Assembly (NCBI GenBank): GCA_002104985.1
Contig: MCGO01000010.1
Location: forward strand, 62,001-126,000
Direction of reading: 5' to 3'
DNA length: 64,000 nucleotides
From: Rhizoclosmatium globosum
Lineage: Eukaryota; Chytridiomycota; Chytridiomycetes; Chytridiales; Chytriomycetaceae
A program made the translations under genes and the position numbers. Positions 43,085-52,591 of the stretch are shown piece after piece (position 1 is the stretch's first letter; the number at the start of each line of letters is the position of its first letter). The notes below the pieces were generated by a model that was given only the letters and a program-made list of their open reading frames with translations, was not told the origin of the DNA and searched no databases.

Positions 43085-46000
43085 ATGGCCTCGAGCTTCA
43101 CACCAGACCAAAATGCGTTGGGGCAACTCATGGACGCCTTGTCGAAAACAAGTCATCCGGACAATGCAATCCAGCAGCAAGTTCAGCAGGTGAGACGGGA
43201 CCTGTCCTAGTTGTTAGGTTACTGATGGCTAATACCTCGTTTAGTTCCTGTCTCAATTCAGCCAGAACCCGCTCTATGCTCACTATCTTGCCTACATCTT
43301 TGCGAACCCTGCCGTGAACGCGGAGGTGCGGCGAATGGCGGGTCTTCTTGTAAAGACTGTCGTTGCCAATGCGCAGTGAGTGCTTCATCGGCAGATACTG
43401 TATCTCGTTCTGTTCTTGCTGATTGCCTCTTCTTGCTCGTTAGGCAGTACCAAACACTCTCTGGTGAAACCGTTTCCTTCATCAAAGCCGTGGTTTTCCA
43501 GGAAATCGAAGACTTCAACAACCCGCCATTGCAAAAGACTGCTGCAATTGTTGTCACTTCCCTGGTTGCTGTTGATGTGCGTCACGCGGCCGATGTGTTG
43601 CGTGGCCTTGTGTCCAAAGTCGACCACCAAAACCAAACTGTCGCTGAGGTCTGTCTTTTAAATTACAATTTAAAAGCCAAGATTTAATTTCTTTGTGTTT
43701 GAAGGCTGCATTTGGGGCCATTTCTATTGTCTGTGAAGATTCAGCCCAATCACTTGATCAGGAAGCTTCAGCAGCACCACTTCTCAACGACCTTCTTCCC
43801 TTCTTCATCTCTAAATTCGACCATCCATCCGCGAAGATCCGTTCGCTCGCTATTGCCTCAACAAACCAGTTTGCAATCTCCCACTCTCCAGCGCTTATCC
43901 ACCACCTCACAACATATGTCCAAGGATTGTACCGCCGTGCAACCGACACTGACAAAGATGTGATTAAGAATGTGTGTCAAGGATTGGTTCTTTGTTTGGA
44001 GATCCGTCCAGAGGCCTTGCAAGCTGAAATGACTGCTCTCATCCAATTCATGCTCAAGTGCACAGAGAGTGGAGACGCTACCGTTGCTTTGGAAGCTTGT
44101 GAATTCTGGCTCACATTTGCCGAGCAGGATAATTTGATGGACCATTTGGAACCATATTTGAATGAGTTGGGTGTCATTTTTCCTCCAAACCGATTGTATT
44201 AACCTAGTGCAGGCTTGTTCGTGTTCTTTTGAAGGGAATGGTCTACAGCGAAAATGACTTGATGAATATGGGACCAGATATTGAAGACTCTCACATTGCT
44301 GATCGTATCGAAGACATGAAACCACGTCATGCTAAAGCCAAATCACATGCCTCTGAGCTCTCAGATGCTCAAAAGAAGCAATTAAAAGAGCAACAAAAGG
44401 CAGCAGGACAAGCTGATGATGACGACGACGATGATTACGATGACGACGACGAAGACGATGAAGATGGATCAAACGAATGGACACTTCGTAAATGCTCGGC
44501 AGCTGCATTGGACGTATTATCAAACCTGTATATGGATGCAATTTTGGAACCTCTCTTGCCTCTGTTGAAAGGGTATCTGACTAGTCCTGATTGGAGATTG
44601 CGTGAAGCTGGTGTGCTTGCTCTTGGTGCAATTGCCGAAGGTTGTTGCAATGGTATTGAACCCCATTTGAGAGACTTGGTCAAGTTCATGATTCAGTGTT
44701 TGGCTGATGTCAAGGTGTGTATACCCCTGTTATAAATCCAAAAGTCTGCTTTACTGATTCTGGTGTCAGCCATTGGTTCGATCTATTACATGCTGGACTC
44801 TCAGCAGATACTCTCGCTGGATTGTATACGGCCCTGAACTTTCTCAACCAGAGCCAAACCATGCCGAGTTGTATTTCCACCCGTCATTGCAAGGAGTATG
44901 TATACAGGAATTGATAACAACGTAATTGACGACTCTTAGCTCCTCGTTATGGTCCTTGACAACAGTAAGCGTGTGCAAGAGGCTGCCTGTAGTGCTTTGG
45001 CGACCCTTGAAGAAGAAGCCTTGGAACTCTTGAATCCATTTGTTCCTCACATTTTGCAAACCCTTGCAACTGCCTTCAACAAATACCAAGTGAGTCTATA
45101 TCGATACAATCAATGCATTGATTCCAACTCATTATCGATAATAGCACAAAAACTTGTTGATTCTGTACGACGCTGTAGGAACCTTAGCCGACTCTGTTGG
45201 AGCAGCCCTCAACAACCCACAATATATCCCAGTCTTGTTGACGCCTCTTATTGAAAAATGGAAAATCATCCACGATGACGACCGTGACATTTTCCCTCTC
45301 CTAGAATGTCTCTCATCTGTTGCTATTGCTCTTGGTCCAGGTTTCCGTGAAATGAGCCCTCCAGTTTGGGAGCGTTGTTTGCGTATTATCCAAAATACTC
45401 TCCAAAAGCAAGTTGCTTACAAGGAGGCCACAGCACAAGGTGCCCCTGAAGCTGCAGAAGAACCAGACATGGATTTCGTTATTGTTGCTTTGGACTTGCT
45501 GAGTGGTGTCGTTCAGGGTCTCGGTGATGGCGCTATGGAGCTTGTGCAACACTCGAACCCACCAATCATGGATGTTGTTACTTTCTGTATGAAGGTGAGT
45601 TTCCTGGATACCCTATAGTTTTCTAATTGTTAATAGGACCCAATGAGTGATATCCGACAAAGTGCTTACGCTCTCTTGGGTGACTTGATTATTTCTTGCT
45701 TCCCTGTTGTTCGACCCCGTCTTGAAGGCATCTTCCCTCTCATTATTCACCAAATCGGTCGTAAAGATGAAACCTACGAAATGTCTGTGTGTAACAACGC
45801 CACGTGGGCGACGGGAGAGCTCGCTATGCAGCTTGGTGCCGATGCCAAGCCTTTCATCGCTCCACTGCTCCCTGTTCTTGTTGGAATCGTCAATGCTCAG
45901 CAGGACCGAAGAATTCGTACTTTGCAGGAGAACGCTGCAATTACTTTGGGCCGATTTGGAATGGTTTGTCCAACTGATATGGCTCCTGCCATGCCAGTAT

Positions 46001-46406
46001 TTGCCCTTGGGTGGTGCGCTGCTTTGCGAGATGTTAGAGATAACTTGGAGAAGGAGAGTGCGTACAAAGGAATGTGTATGATGGTACAGGCTAACCCGCA
46101 GGGAATGTTCCCAGTAAGCATTTATTTTATTGATGTTGTTGAATACCATGTTCTGAAACTCAGTGCAGCAACTTGCCTTCTTCTGTGATGCCATCACAAG
46201 ATGGGAAAGACCTTCAGTTTCCATGAACGAAATGTTCCGATCGGTAAGATTTCTTCTTTTTCTTGTATCCTTAACCTAATTGCATGTTTCGTTTTCAGAC
46301 TCTCACTGCATACAAGAACGGATTGGGTGAAGCTCAATGGAACCAAATTCTCAACACTTTCCCTGCCCAAACACGAGACAAGATTCGTGCGAGATACGCG
46401 CTTTGA
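43085..46406 (+). CDS. KAP104: Transportin / karyopherin beta-2
   Basis: A multi-exon gene with introns of about 50-70 nt (first donors near 43190, 43376 and 43649; the last junction near 46300). The protein is built of HEAT repeats. Diagnostic parts are the acidic loop between HEAT repeats (a long Asp/Glu run near 44420-44470), then [20 protein letters not shown] and [16 protein letters not shown], and later [20 protein letters not shown]. All closely follow transportin-1/Kap104, which carries PY-NLS cargo into the nucleus and releases it through Ran-GTP and the acidic loop. The end ([22 protein letters not shown]) is the usual C-terminus. The start ATG at 43085 precedes [17 protein letters not shown]. 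No frame defect was noticed. Confidence 0.92.
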
Positions 46407-46598
46407 AGTCGTTGAAGTCAGCTTATTAATTTTTTGTATGTATGGGGAGGAGAGGGGGCTTTTGAGTCCCTTTGGAATTTATGATTGTTTTTGGAATAGC
46501 ATGGGAGGAAAAATGGATTTATTCTTTTCAATAAAAGGTGGAAATAGGGCATATTTTACAAATGAAATGAACAAGGGGACGGACGATAAAGGAAAGCG

Positions 46599-47441
46599 TC
46601 AAACTTTTCTCGGAGCGGTTGGAGCGCGAAGTGTATTGTTCTTGTCTTCCGAGTGGTTTGATCCAACTTGACTATTTGCAGAAGAACCGCCTCCAACAAC
46701 CACCTTTTGACTACCCATCACAAGGAGCAATTGGACATAAACAAACACAATTCTCCAAATGTTCAGCGCGTTAAAGTCAGGGTTCGCGGCATGGATAATA
46801 CTCAAGATTGTTACGGCAAGCATACCAAACGCGACAACCAGCAGACGGATCTCTTCACGAAACTTGATGATGTAGTAGACTGAAGAGTCTGCGTTGGCTC
46901 CTTTAGAGTTTGCTACAACCTGTGACATTTTCCACAGAATCATGGCTGATGCAACAACGTCCACAACTGTCCAGTACAGGTACAAAATAACGCGAGGTAC
47001 CTGGGAGTTGAACTGACCTGGACAGTTTGGCATTGTGAATCCGTATGCCTGGTAGCAAAGGATCCAATACAAAATCAAACTCCCCACAACTGTAGCGTAA
47101 GCAGGCCAACGCGTCTTGATTCCACAAATAGAAAGAGCCTTGTACGCAATGTATCCGTACTTAAAGGCGTCTTTGAAGGACCACACGAGATCTGCAGCGA
47201 GCCAATACGCGTTCTGTTTCCAGCACTCGGGCATCAAGTCGTTTGCACAGGTTCCGACGTAAGCTATGAAGAAGGCGAGGGCGTCGAAGTAGATCATCCA
47301 ACGGACCCAGGTTCGAGGGGTGTAGTCCAGTTGCCAGATATTATTCGCAAACATCATGACGACGGTGGCGAAGGAGACCATTCCCATCGCGTTGTTGGTT
47401 TGATCGAACCATGTTTGAGTTGATGCTAGAACTTGACCCAT
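46599..47441 (-). CDS. Intronless 7-TM protein of unknown family, paralog 3
   Basis: 280 residues, in the opposite orientation to paralogs 1 and 2 and 14 kb away. Over the seven-helix part it equals paralog 1 at almost every residue, and over long stretches at almost every base, including silent sites. Only the polar tail differs (SSANSQVGSNHSEDKN, then APTAPRKV). This indicates either a very recent inverted duplication or gene conversion with paralog 1. Its 3' end lies about 190 bp from the transportin stop in convergent orientation. Confidence 0.85.
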   Translation of the reverse strand: MGQVLASTQTWFDQTNNAMGMVSFATVVMMFANNIWQLDYTPRTWVRWMIYFDALAFFIAYVGTCANDLMPECWKQNAYWLAADLVWSFKDAFKYGYIAYKALSICGIKTRWPAYATVVGSLILYWILCYQAYGFTMPNCPGQFNSQVPRVILYLYWTVVDVVASAMILWKMSQVVANSKGANADSSVYYIIKFREEIRLLVVAFGMLAVTILSIIHAANPDFNALNIWRIVFVYVQLLLVMGSQKVVVGGGSSANSQVGSNHSEDKNNTLRAPTAPRKV

Positions 47442-47541
47442 CTCTGAAGGCTTTTGGCGAAGATTCTCGTTATAACAGGGTGAAGTGCTGGGCGAAAAAC
47501 TGGAAGAATTGTCAGGATTGACAAAGTCGGAATATTATTGA

Positions 47542-48909
47542 ATGCCGGCTCTCAAATTCGTTTATATTATCTCTTTTGGCTATTTCATTTCTTTTTGGTT
47601 CACACAAGCTTCAACCAACCAACCACATCACCACGCAGCACCAACAATGCCGCCCTCGCCATGGCAGCCGCTCTGTCCCACCACGCAACTGAAGCTGTCG
47701 ACGACGCTGTTCAACGGCCAGGCCTTCACGTGGCGGCAGACTGGGCCGCACCACTTCTCGAACGTGTTCTTGTCAACGCTCGTCACTCTGCGCCAACGCC
47801 CAACAGACCCGCACGTTCTGTTCCGCATCGAACATCCAACTTTGTTTCTTTCCGCGAACTCGGACTCGATCCAGGCCTTCCTTTCAAACTACTTTCTGCT
47901 TCACGTCAACGCTGACGCTCTCATTGCTAAATGGACCGAAGCTGACCCGTCTTTCTCTGACAGAACCGCGCATCTCGTTGGAATCAGGCTCCTGCGCCAG
48001 CCACCCGTCGAATGCACCTTTGCATTCATATGCTCCGCAAACAACAACATTTCTCGAATAACGGGAATGGTGAATAACCTGAAACGTGAATACGGAACTT
48101 GTGTGGGAAGAGTACATGCGGAAAGCTTGGACAAGGATCCAACAGGAACCGATGAGCCCTTCTGCAGCGGCGAAGACTTTTTCACCTTCCCAGAGCCGGA
48201 AGACATGTGCTCGGATGATGTAGAACCTCGGCTGCGAGAGCTTGGGTTCGGTTATCGAGCTGCGTATATTGCCAAGTCAGCTTTAATGCTTCAAGAGAAA
48301 GAAGGTGGAGGGAGTGCGTGGCTCCATTCCCTCCGCGATATGGAATACGAAGTGGCAAAAACTCATATCCTGGAATTATGGGGAGTCGGGCCTAAAGTCG
48401 CAGACTGTATTCTCCTCATGTCGTTGGACAAATTCAACGCTATTCCTGTTGATACTCATGTCTGGCGGATTGCACAGCGAGATTATGGACTCTCAAAGTC
48501 TGCTGTCACAAAGTCGTTGAGTGCAAAGACATATAAGGCGATTGGTGATAAATGGAGGGAAATATTTGGGGAGTACGCGGGCTGGGCGCAGTCATTGTTA
48601 TTTTCAGCTGAGATTAGTATTGGGAACGGGATGAAGAAGGTTTCACCAAAGAAAGAGAGTTCTGATATCAAGGAGGAGCCTGAGGATTTGACTGTAAAAC
48701 AGGAAGTCGAGCTCAATATGGACATTCATGGAACGAAAGACGAATCTGCAGCAAATTGTGTCGGAGACTTGAACTTTGACGCCAGCGTCGTTAAAACGGA
48801 GGATGTCGAAAGCGAGGGTGTAATGAAATTGGAACCCCCTTCAGAAGGAAAGACAACTAACGAAGAGCCTGTAAATAGTGGACACAAGCGTAAATTATCT
48901 GAAGAATAG
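47542..48909 (+). CDS. OGG1: 8-oxoguanine DNA glycosylase/AP lyase
   Basis: A single exon; 455 residues from the ATG at 47542, or 420 from the ATG at 47647 (MPPSPWQPL). The longer form begins with a hydrophobic segment (VYIISFGYFISFWF) that could be a mitochondrial or membrane signal or simply leader sequence. The OGG1 amino domain (TTLFNGQAFTWRQTG) is followed by the helix-hairpin-helix GPD domain: LELWGVGPKVADCILL with the Schiff-base Lys in GPKVADC, then IPVDTHVWRIA with the catalytic Asp. The enzyme removes 8-oxoguanine opposite C and nicks the abasic site. The carboxyl tail of about 110 residues is Lys/Glu-rich and ends in HKRKLSEE, a possible nuclear signal. Confidence 0.95.
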   Translation: MPALKFVYIISFGYFISFWFTQASTNQPHHHAAPTMPPSPWQPLCPTTQLKLSTTLFNGQAFTWRQTGPHHFSNVFLSTLVTLRQRPTDPHVLFRIEHPTLFLSANSDSIQAFLSNYFLLHVNADALIAKWTEADPSFSDRTAHLVGIRLLRQPPVECTFAFICSANNNISRITGMVNNLKREYGTCVGRVHAESLDKDPTGTDEPFCSGEDFFTFPEPEDMCSDDVEPRLRELGFGYRAAYIAKSALMLQEKEGGGSAWLHSLRDMEYEVAKTHILELWGVGPKVADCILLMSLDKFNAIPVDTHVWRIAQRDYGLSKSAVTKSLSAKTYKAIGDKWREIFGEYAGWAQSLLFSAEISIGNGMKKVSPKKESSDIKEEPEDLTVKQEVELNMDIHGTKDESAANCVGDLNFDASVVKTEDVESEGVMKLEPPSEGKTTNEEPVNSGHKRKLSEE

Positions 48910-48952
48910 AATTGTTCTATTATCTATTGTTCTAAAACTTAAACCAAGTTAA

Positions 48953-49937
48953 ATGGCTGAACAACTTTCAATCCTCCTCTCCCCACTTGTTGGCGATGAA
49001 TGCGCATCCACTCTTGTCACTTTGGCGCTTGCTTTGAACCCAGAACTCATCAAGGACAAGTGCTTCTCCCTCTTCATCTCAAAGGGTCTCGGACTTGGGA
49101 TTATTGCTGGCTCCTCATTTGTCAAGGTCCCACAGATCCTCAAGATTCACAACAGTGGAAGTGCAAGGGGTATTTCGCTTTCCTCCTATGTGCTCGAGAC
49201 CTTGGCGCTTGTTATCACTTTGGGGTACAACATCAGAAAGGAGAACCCATTCTCGTGAGTGTTTGTCTGAGCAATATCTATACGAAAGGTTTTAACTTTA
49301 TTTGGATATCATAGGACTTATGGTGAAGGTACAGGCCTTGTCCCTTGTGCTGCACACACGCTACTAGTCCACTAACCAACACCCAACGGAAACAGTTGCT
49401 TTCGTGTCCATCCAGAACTTTATTATTCTCCTCATGCTCACATCATACTCCAAATCGTACACGGCCCTTGTCCTCATCACCCTCTTCTTCGCCGTCTCAA
49501 GCTACGCCCTCTTCTCCGACATCCTCCCCGAAGAAGTGCTCGTATACTTGACATATGCGTCTATCGCAGCATCAACAGCGTCCAAGCTCCCCAGATTTAC
49601 ACAAACTTTGTGAACGGAAACACGGGTGCTTTGTCCGCGATTACAGTGTTTTTGCAGTTTATTGGGGCTGCTGCACGTATTTTTACTACGTTGAGGGAGG
49701 TGAAGGATCAGGTTATTTTGATTAGTTTTTTGGTGGCGACTACGTTGAATGGAATTTTGTTTGCACAAGTTGTGTTTACTGGGGGTGCTAAGAAGGAGAC
49801 AGGTGCTGCCAAGGCGGTTGGATCTAAGGTAATTATTTTTGTTGTGTTGTGACTTGATTCATTGCTTACAACATATCCCTTGGTGTTCTTAGGAAACCAA
49901 GAAGGGAGGATCAAGCAAAGGCAAGAAAAATGAGTGA
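48953..49937 (+). CDS. MPDU1: MPDU1-type PQ-loop membrane protein (one apparent frameshift)
   Basis: Four exons (48953..49255 region, a 14-nt mini-exon TTATGGTGAAG near 49316-49330, 49396 onward, and the last exon at 49893..49937). The protein has the two PQ-loop repeats of MPDU1/Lec35: KVPQILKIHNSGSARGISLSS and KLPQIYTNFVNGNTGALS, with ITVFLQFIGAAARIFTTL. MPDU1 is an ER protein needed for use of dolichol-phosphate-mannose and -glucose in glycan and GPI building. At about 49588-49592 the run CCCC is one C short: as written the frame goes to LPRFTQTL and stops, with one more C it reads LPQIYTNF and continues to the end. Because sequence on both sides is conserved, I take this as a probable sequence error. 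The tail is Lys-rich (KKGGSSKGKKNE). Confidence 0.87.
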
Positions 49938-50120
49938 ACAATGACATGAGGCGACGGGACTTCATGATCGAATAGGATGATGGGGACGGTATAAGATTTG
50001 TGGAATTTGAATTTGAATACAGAGCAATTTGGTTGGTCCAAAAGACATCCGATTGCATCCGACATCAAAAGCACATACAATCACACCTAAACACGAACCA
50101 AAAAGAATCCAAAACAAGAA

Positions 50121-50324
50121 ATGATTACTTCACTCCGCCGCTTCTCATCACAAGCCCCGGGCTTAGCCTCGCTTTGTCCGTCTGTTTCTGCGCGTCGAGT
50201 CACCGACTTTCTTCGAGTCGCTCCGCCGCCGCCACCGCCACCGTCCTTCGAACGAGAGAAGCAAAGCACCCAATTGCCAAGCACTTCAAAGAGCCGCGCG
50301 TCAGAGAAGAAACCGCCAAAGTGA
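50121..50324 (+). CDS. Small protein with mitochondrial-type presequence
   Basis: 67 codons from an ATG at 50121. The amino end (MITSLRRFSSQAP) is basic and hydroxylated with no acidic residues, as in mitochondrial presequences. A proline run (APPPPPPPSF) and a basic Ser-rich end follow. I do not recognise it. It sits about 180 bp after the MPDU1 gene on the same strand and could be a real short gene or an open stretch by chance; the presequence-like start is the only support. Confidence 0.35.
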   Translation: MITSLRRFSSQAPGLASLCPSVSARRVTDFLRVAPPPPPPPSFEREKQSTQLPSTSKSRASEKKPPK

Positions 50325-50515
50325 CGTCACTTTGGTGTTGGTGAAGGAGGATCATTCGTTTGCCAACTGGATTCCTTCCTCACACGTGTTCGACAAACAA
50401 GACCTTTCACCCCCATTTTAAGTTGTTTTTTTTTATGTAATATATTGCCCATTAAAAATTCGTTTTTTGAATTTCTCCCAATTCTGCCCACACTGAAGAA
50501 TACCGCCAATCTGCA

Positions 50516-50860
50516 ATGATTCCACAAGTCTCCAGCATGCGATCTTTTTCAACATCGACCCGCCTCATGGCCTCTGTAGCCCCCAGCTCCTCAGCCAAAG
50601 CCCATCTCGTATTCCTTTCATCTGCCCAAAAAGCCACCAAGGTCCCAATAAGTACCGGTGTAAGACCGTTGAGCGAAACTCAGCTTCCAAAAGATTTGCA
50701 AAAGGTGAGAGGTCCATTGATTCTTTACATAATGGAATCCGGGAAGGTGTAATACAGGGTGGCACCGTTCCAACTATAGAACAATGCTAAATTCTATTTT
50801 CATCTATAGTTCTTTGATACTTCCTCTTCACCGATAAAGAAAGATCCAAAGAAACAGTAA
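50516..50860 (+). CDS. Small mitochondrial-looking protein, 79 residues
   Basis: Two exons (50516..50704, 50810..50860) joined by a GT-AG intron of 105 nt give 79 residues ending DPKKQ at a TAA. The amino end (MRSFSTSTRLMASVA) has the RxFSTS pattern of cleaved mitochondrial presequences. The mature part would be only about 60 residues, Lys-rich, with no membrane helix. I do not know the family. Splicing that restores an open frame to a stop makes this a better candidate than the preceding small ORF. Confidence 0.5.
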
Positions 50861-50980
50861 CCTATCAAATTGAGAAGAAGGATGTGAAAGTATTTATGCA
50901 AAAAACAACAACAAGGGGATAAATAAATGTGCTATGTTGTACCGCACGATCAAAGATAAAGTTACGTTTCTTGCATCAAA

Positions 50981-52105
50981 TCATGTGCATTTGATGCTTG
51001 CCACGATTCTCAGCGATTTTTCGCTCACAACTGCCTGTCCATTCACAATCAACACCCAACCCATTGCTGCGAGTCGATATCGCACTTCGATGGGCTGCTC
51101 TGCAAAAGAGTACAATATCTCGCCTGGATCTCCTGATAATATCGGTCCATTCCGTGTTGCAAGATGTAAGTCCTCCAACTGGTTTGGGATTCGTGGGCGA
51201 GGTGGCGGTTGATGAGCCGGCTGTTTTATAGAGACTGATTTTGGAGCCAAACTCGTGGTTGTAATTTGAGAAGAAATTTGAGAGTGTGCCAGTTTTGGTG
51301 CTGGTGGTGGGGGTGGCGGGACAACAATTCCAGACATGCTTTGATGGTCATTCCACTTTAATCCCATAGCATCCGCGTCCAAAGCCCTTTCAAGATCCAA
51401 TTCATCTGCAACAGTAGTCTCCGATGACGTAGAGATAGCACTCGCGGCTCTCTTCAACGGACTCTCCGCCCTCATATTCGTCCTGTTCTTGGCAATCATT
51501 TCTTCAAAGTCGATATCTGAGATCCAGAATGCATTTTGGTGAATATGAACGACTCCATGCGTGAATGCATACACTGCGACATTATGACTCAGAGCAGTCA
51601 AGGCGACAAGTGATTGACGTGGAGGATGAGCTGCACGGGAGAAGCAGAGAATCTGGGCTGGCGAGAGGAGCGATGGAGATGGCGGGACAGAAAACTGTGG
51701 GGGCGGATCGAGCGGCGGTTGGAGGTTGAAGTGAAGGTGATTCGGGTTGTGCGGTTCAAGCAGTGGCGTTGACGTAAGCGTCGCTGGTTCTGCGGCCATC
51801 GAAAGCACTGGCGGCGAAAATGACGCGCGGGATATAGGTAACATTTCCCGGGTTGCCGTCGCCGGTCCTTGTTGCGGTCGCACCAGGTTAAAGCCGCCTT
51901 GATTTCGGCGTGATAAACTTTGGTGCTCAGCTGCAAATGTTATTAGTTCAGATACTCGCATCGACACGGTCTGTCGCGTTCGTGCCGGCTTTGTGTATCC
52001 GATAGTTGCCCCAGCCTCGCTCACTTGTGCATGATGCCGAAGGTTTGAGAGTGGTGCGTTTTTGAAGAATACTGTTTCGGCTGTCGGCGGCGGCTCGGTC
52101 ATCAT
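50981..52105 (-). CDS. Unrecognised protein, 374 residues
   Basis: An intronless frame from an ATG at 52105 (MMTEPPPTAETVF). A Pro/Ser/Leu-rich first half leads to a short folded-looking core (QSLVALTALSHNVAVYAFTHGVVHIHQNAFW), a Ser/Glu-rich linker, a proline run (VVPPPPPPAPK), and a second ordered part (ATRNGPILSGDPGEILYSF, VRYRLAAMGWVLIVNGQAV) at the end. No catalytic motif or membrane segment is visible. The proline run could bind profilin or SH3 domains, but that is a guess. Long open length and biased composition support a real gene. Confidence 0.6.
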   Translation of the reverse strand: MMTEPPPTAETVFFKNAPLSNLRHHAQVSEAGATIGYTKPARTRQTVSMRVSELITFAAEHQSLSRRNQGGFNLVRPQQGPATATREMLPISRASFSPPVLSMAAEPATLTSTPLLEPHNPNHLHFNLQPPLDPPPQFSVPPSPSLLSPAQILCFSRAAHPPRQSLVALTALSHNVAVYAFTHGVVHIHQNAFWISDIDFEEMIAKNRTNMRAESPLKRAASAISTSSETTVADELDLERALDADAMGLKWNDHQSMSGIVVPPPPPPAPKLAHSQISSQITTTSLAPKSVSIKQPAHQPPPRPRIPNQLEDLHLATRNGPILSGDPGEILYSFAEQPIEVRYRLAAMGWVLIVNGQAVVSEKSLRIVASIKCT

Positions 52106-52590
52106 ATTATGGATATAATGTCGGGTTGACGATCGCAGTTGTGGCGTGGAGCGGTGTCAACTGTCAAACAAACAATTACTACAATCAAACAAAAGTAAAT
52201 CTCTTTGTGTTTATCGAGACTTATCCGTAAATCTCTTTCTTCACAATTTGATTTTGAGAATAATGGAATCGGGGACAACGTTACCATTTGACCAAGTTAG
52301 GAACATGAAGTAGCATAAAATCATGACCTTTGACTTTAACGCGCCCGATTCTTCTTAACATAATTGTATTAAGATTTGGATATTCTCAAGCTGGGCAGGA
52401 ATTGAGCTAATATCCAAAATGGTTTCTAATTTCGAAAGTAACTCAATTGATGTATTGAAATTGAATCATCCTATATATTCATTGTCAGTAATTTCGTTTT
52501 ACTCTTCTTAGGTTGTTAAAATGACTCTTGACTTATGTGTGTGAAGATTACGCTTCGTTGTCGATAGATTTTGCCGCGTCAGTCGGAGTA
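52106..52590. other. AT-rich intergenic stretch
   Basis: About 485 bp between two divergently oriented genes. It is AT-rich, with no repeat, RNA or ORF I can support. An upstream exon with the start codon or signal peptide of the LRR gene may lie here, but I could not identify it. Confidence 0.4.
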
Positions 52591-52591
52591 A

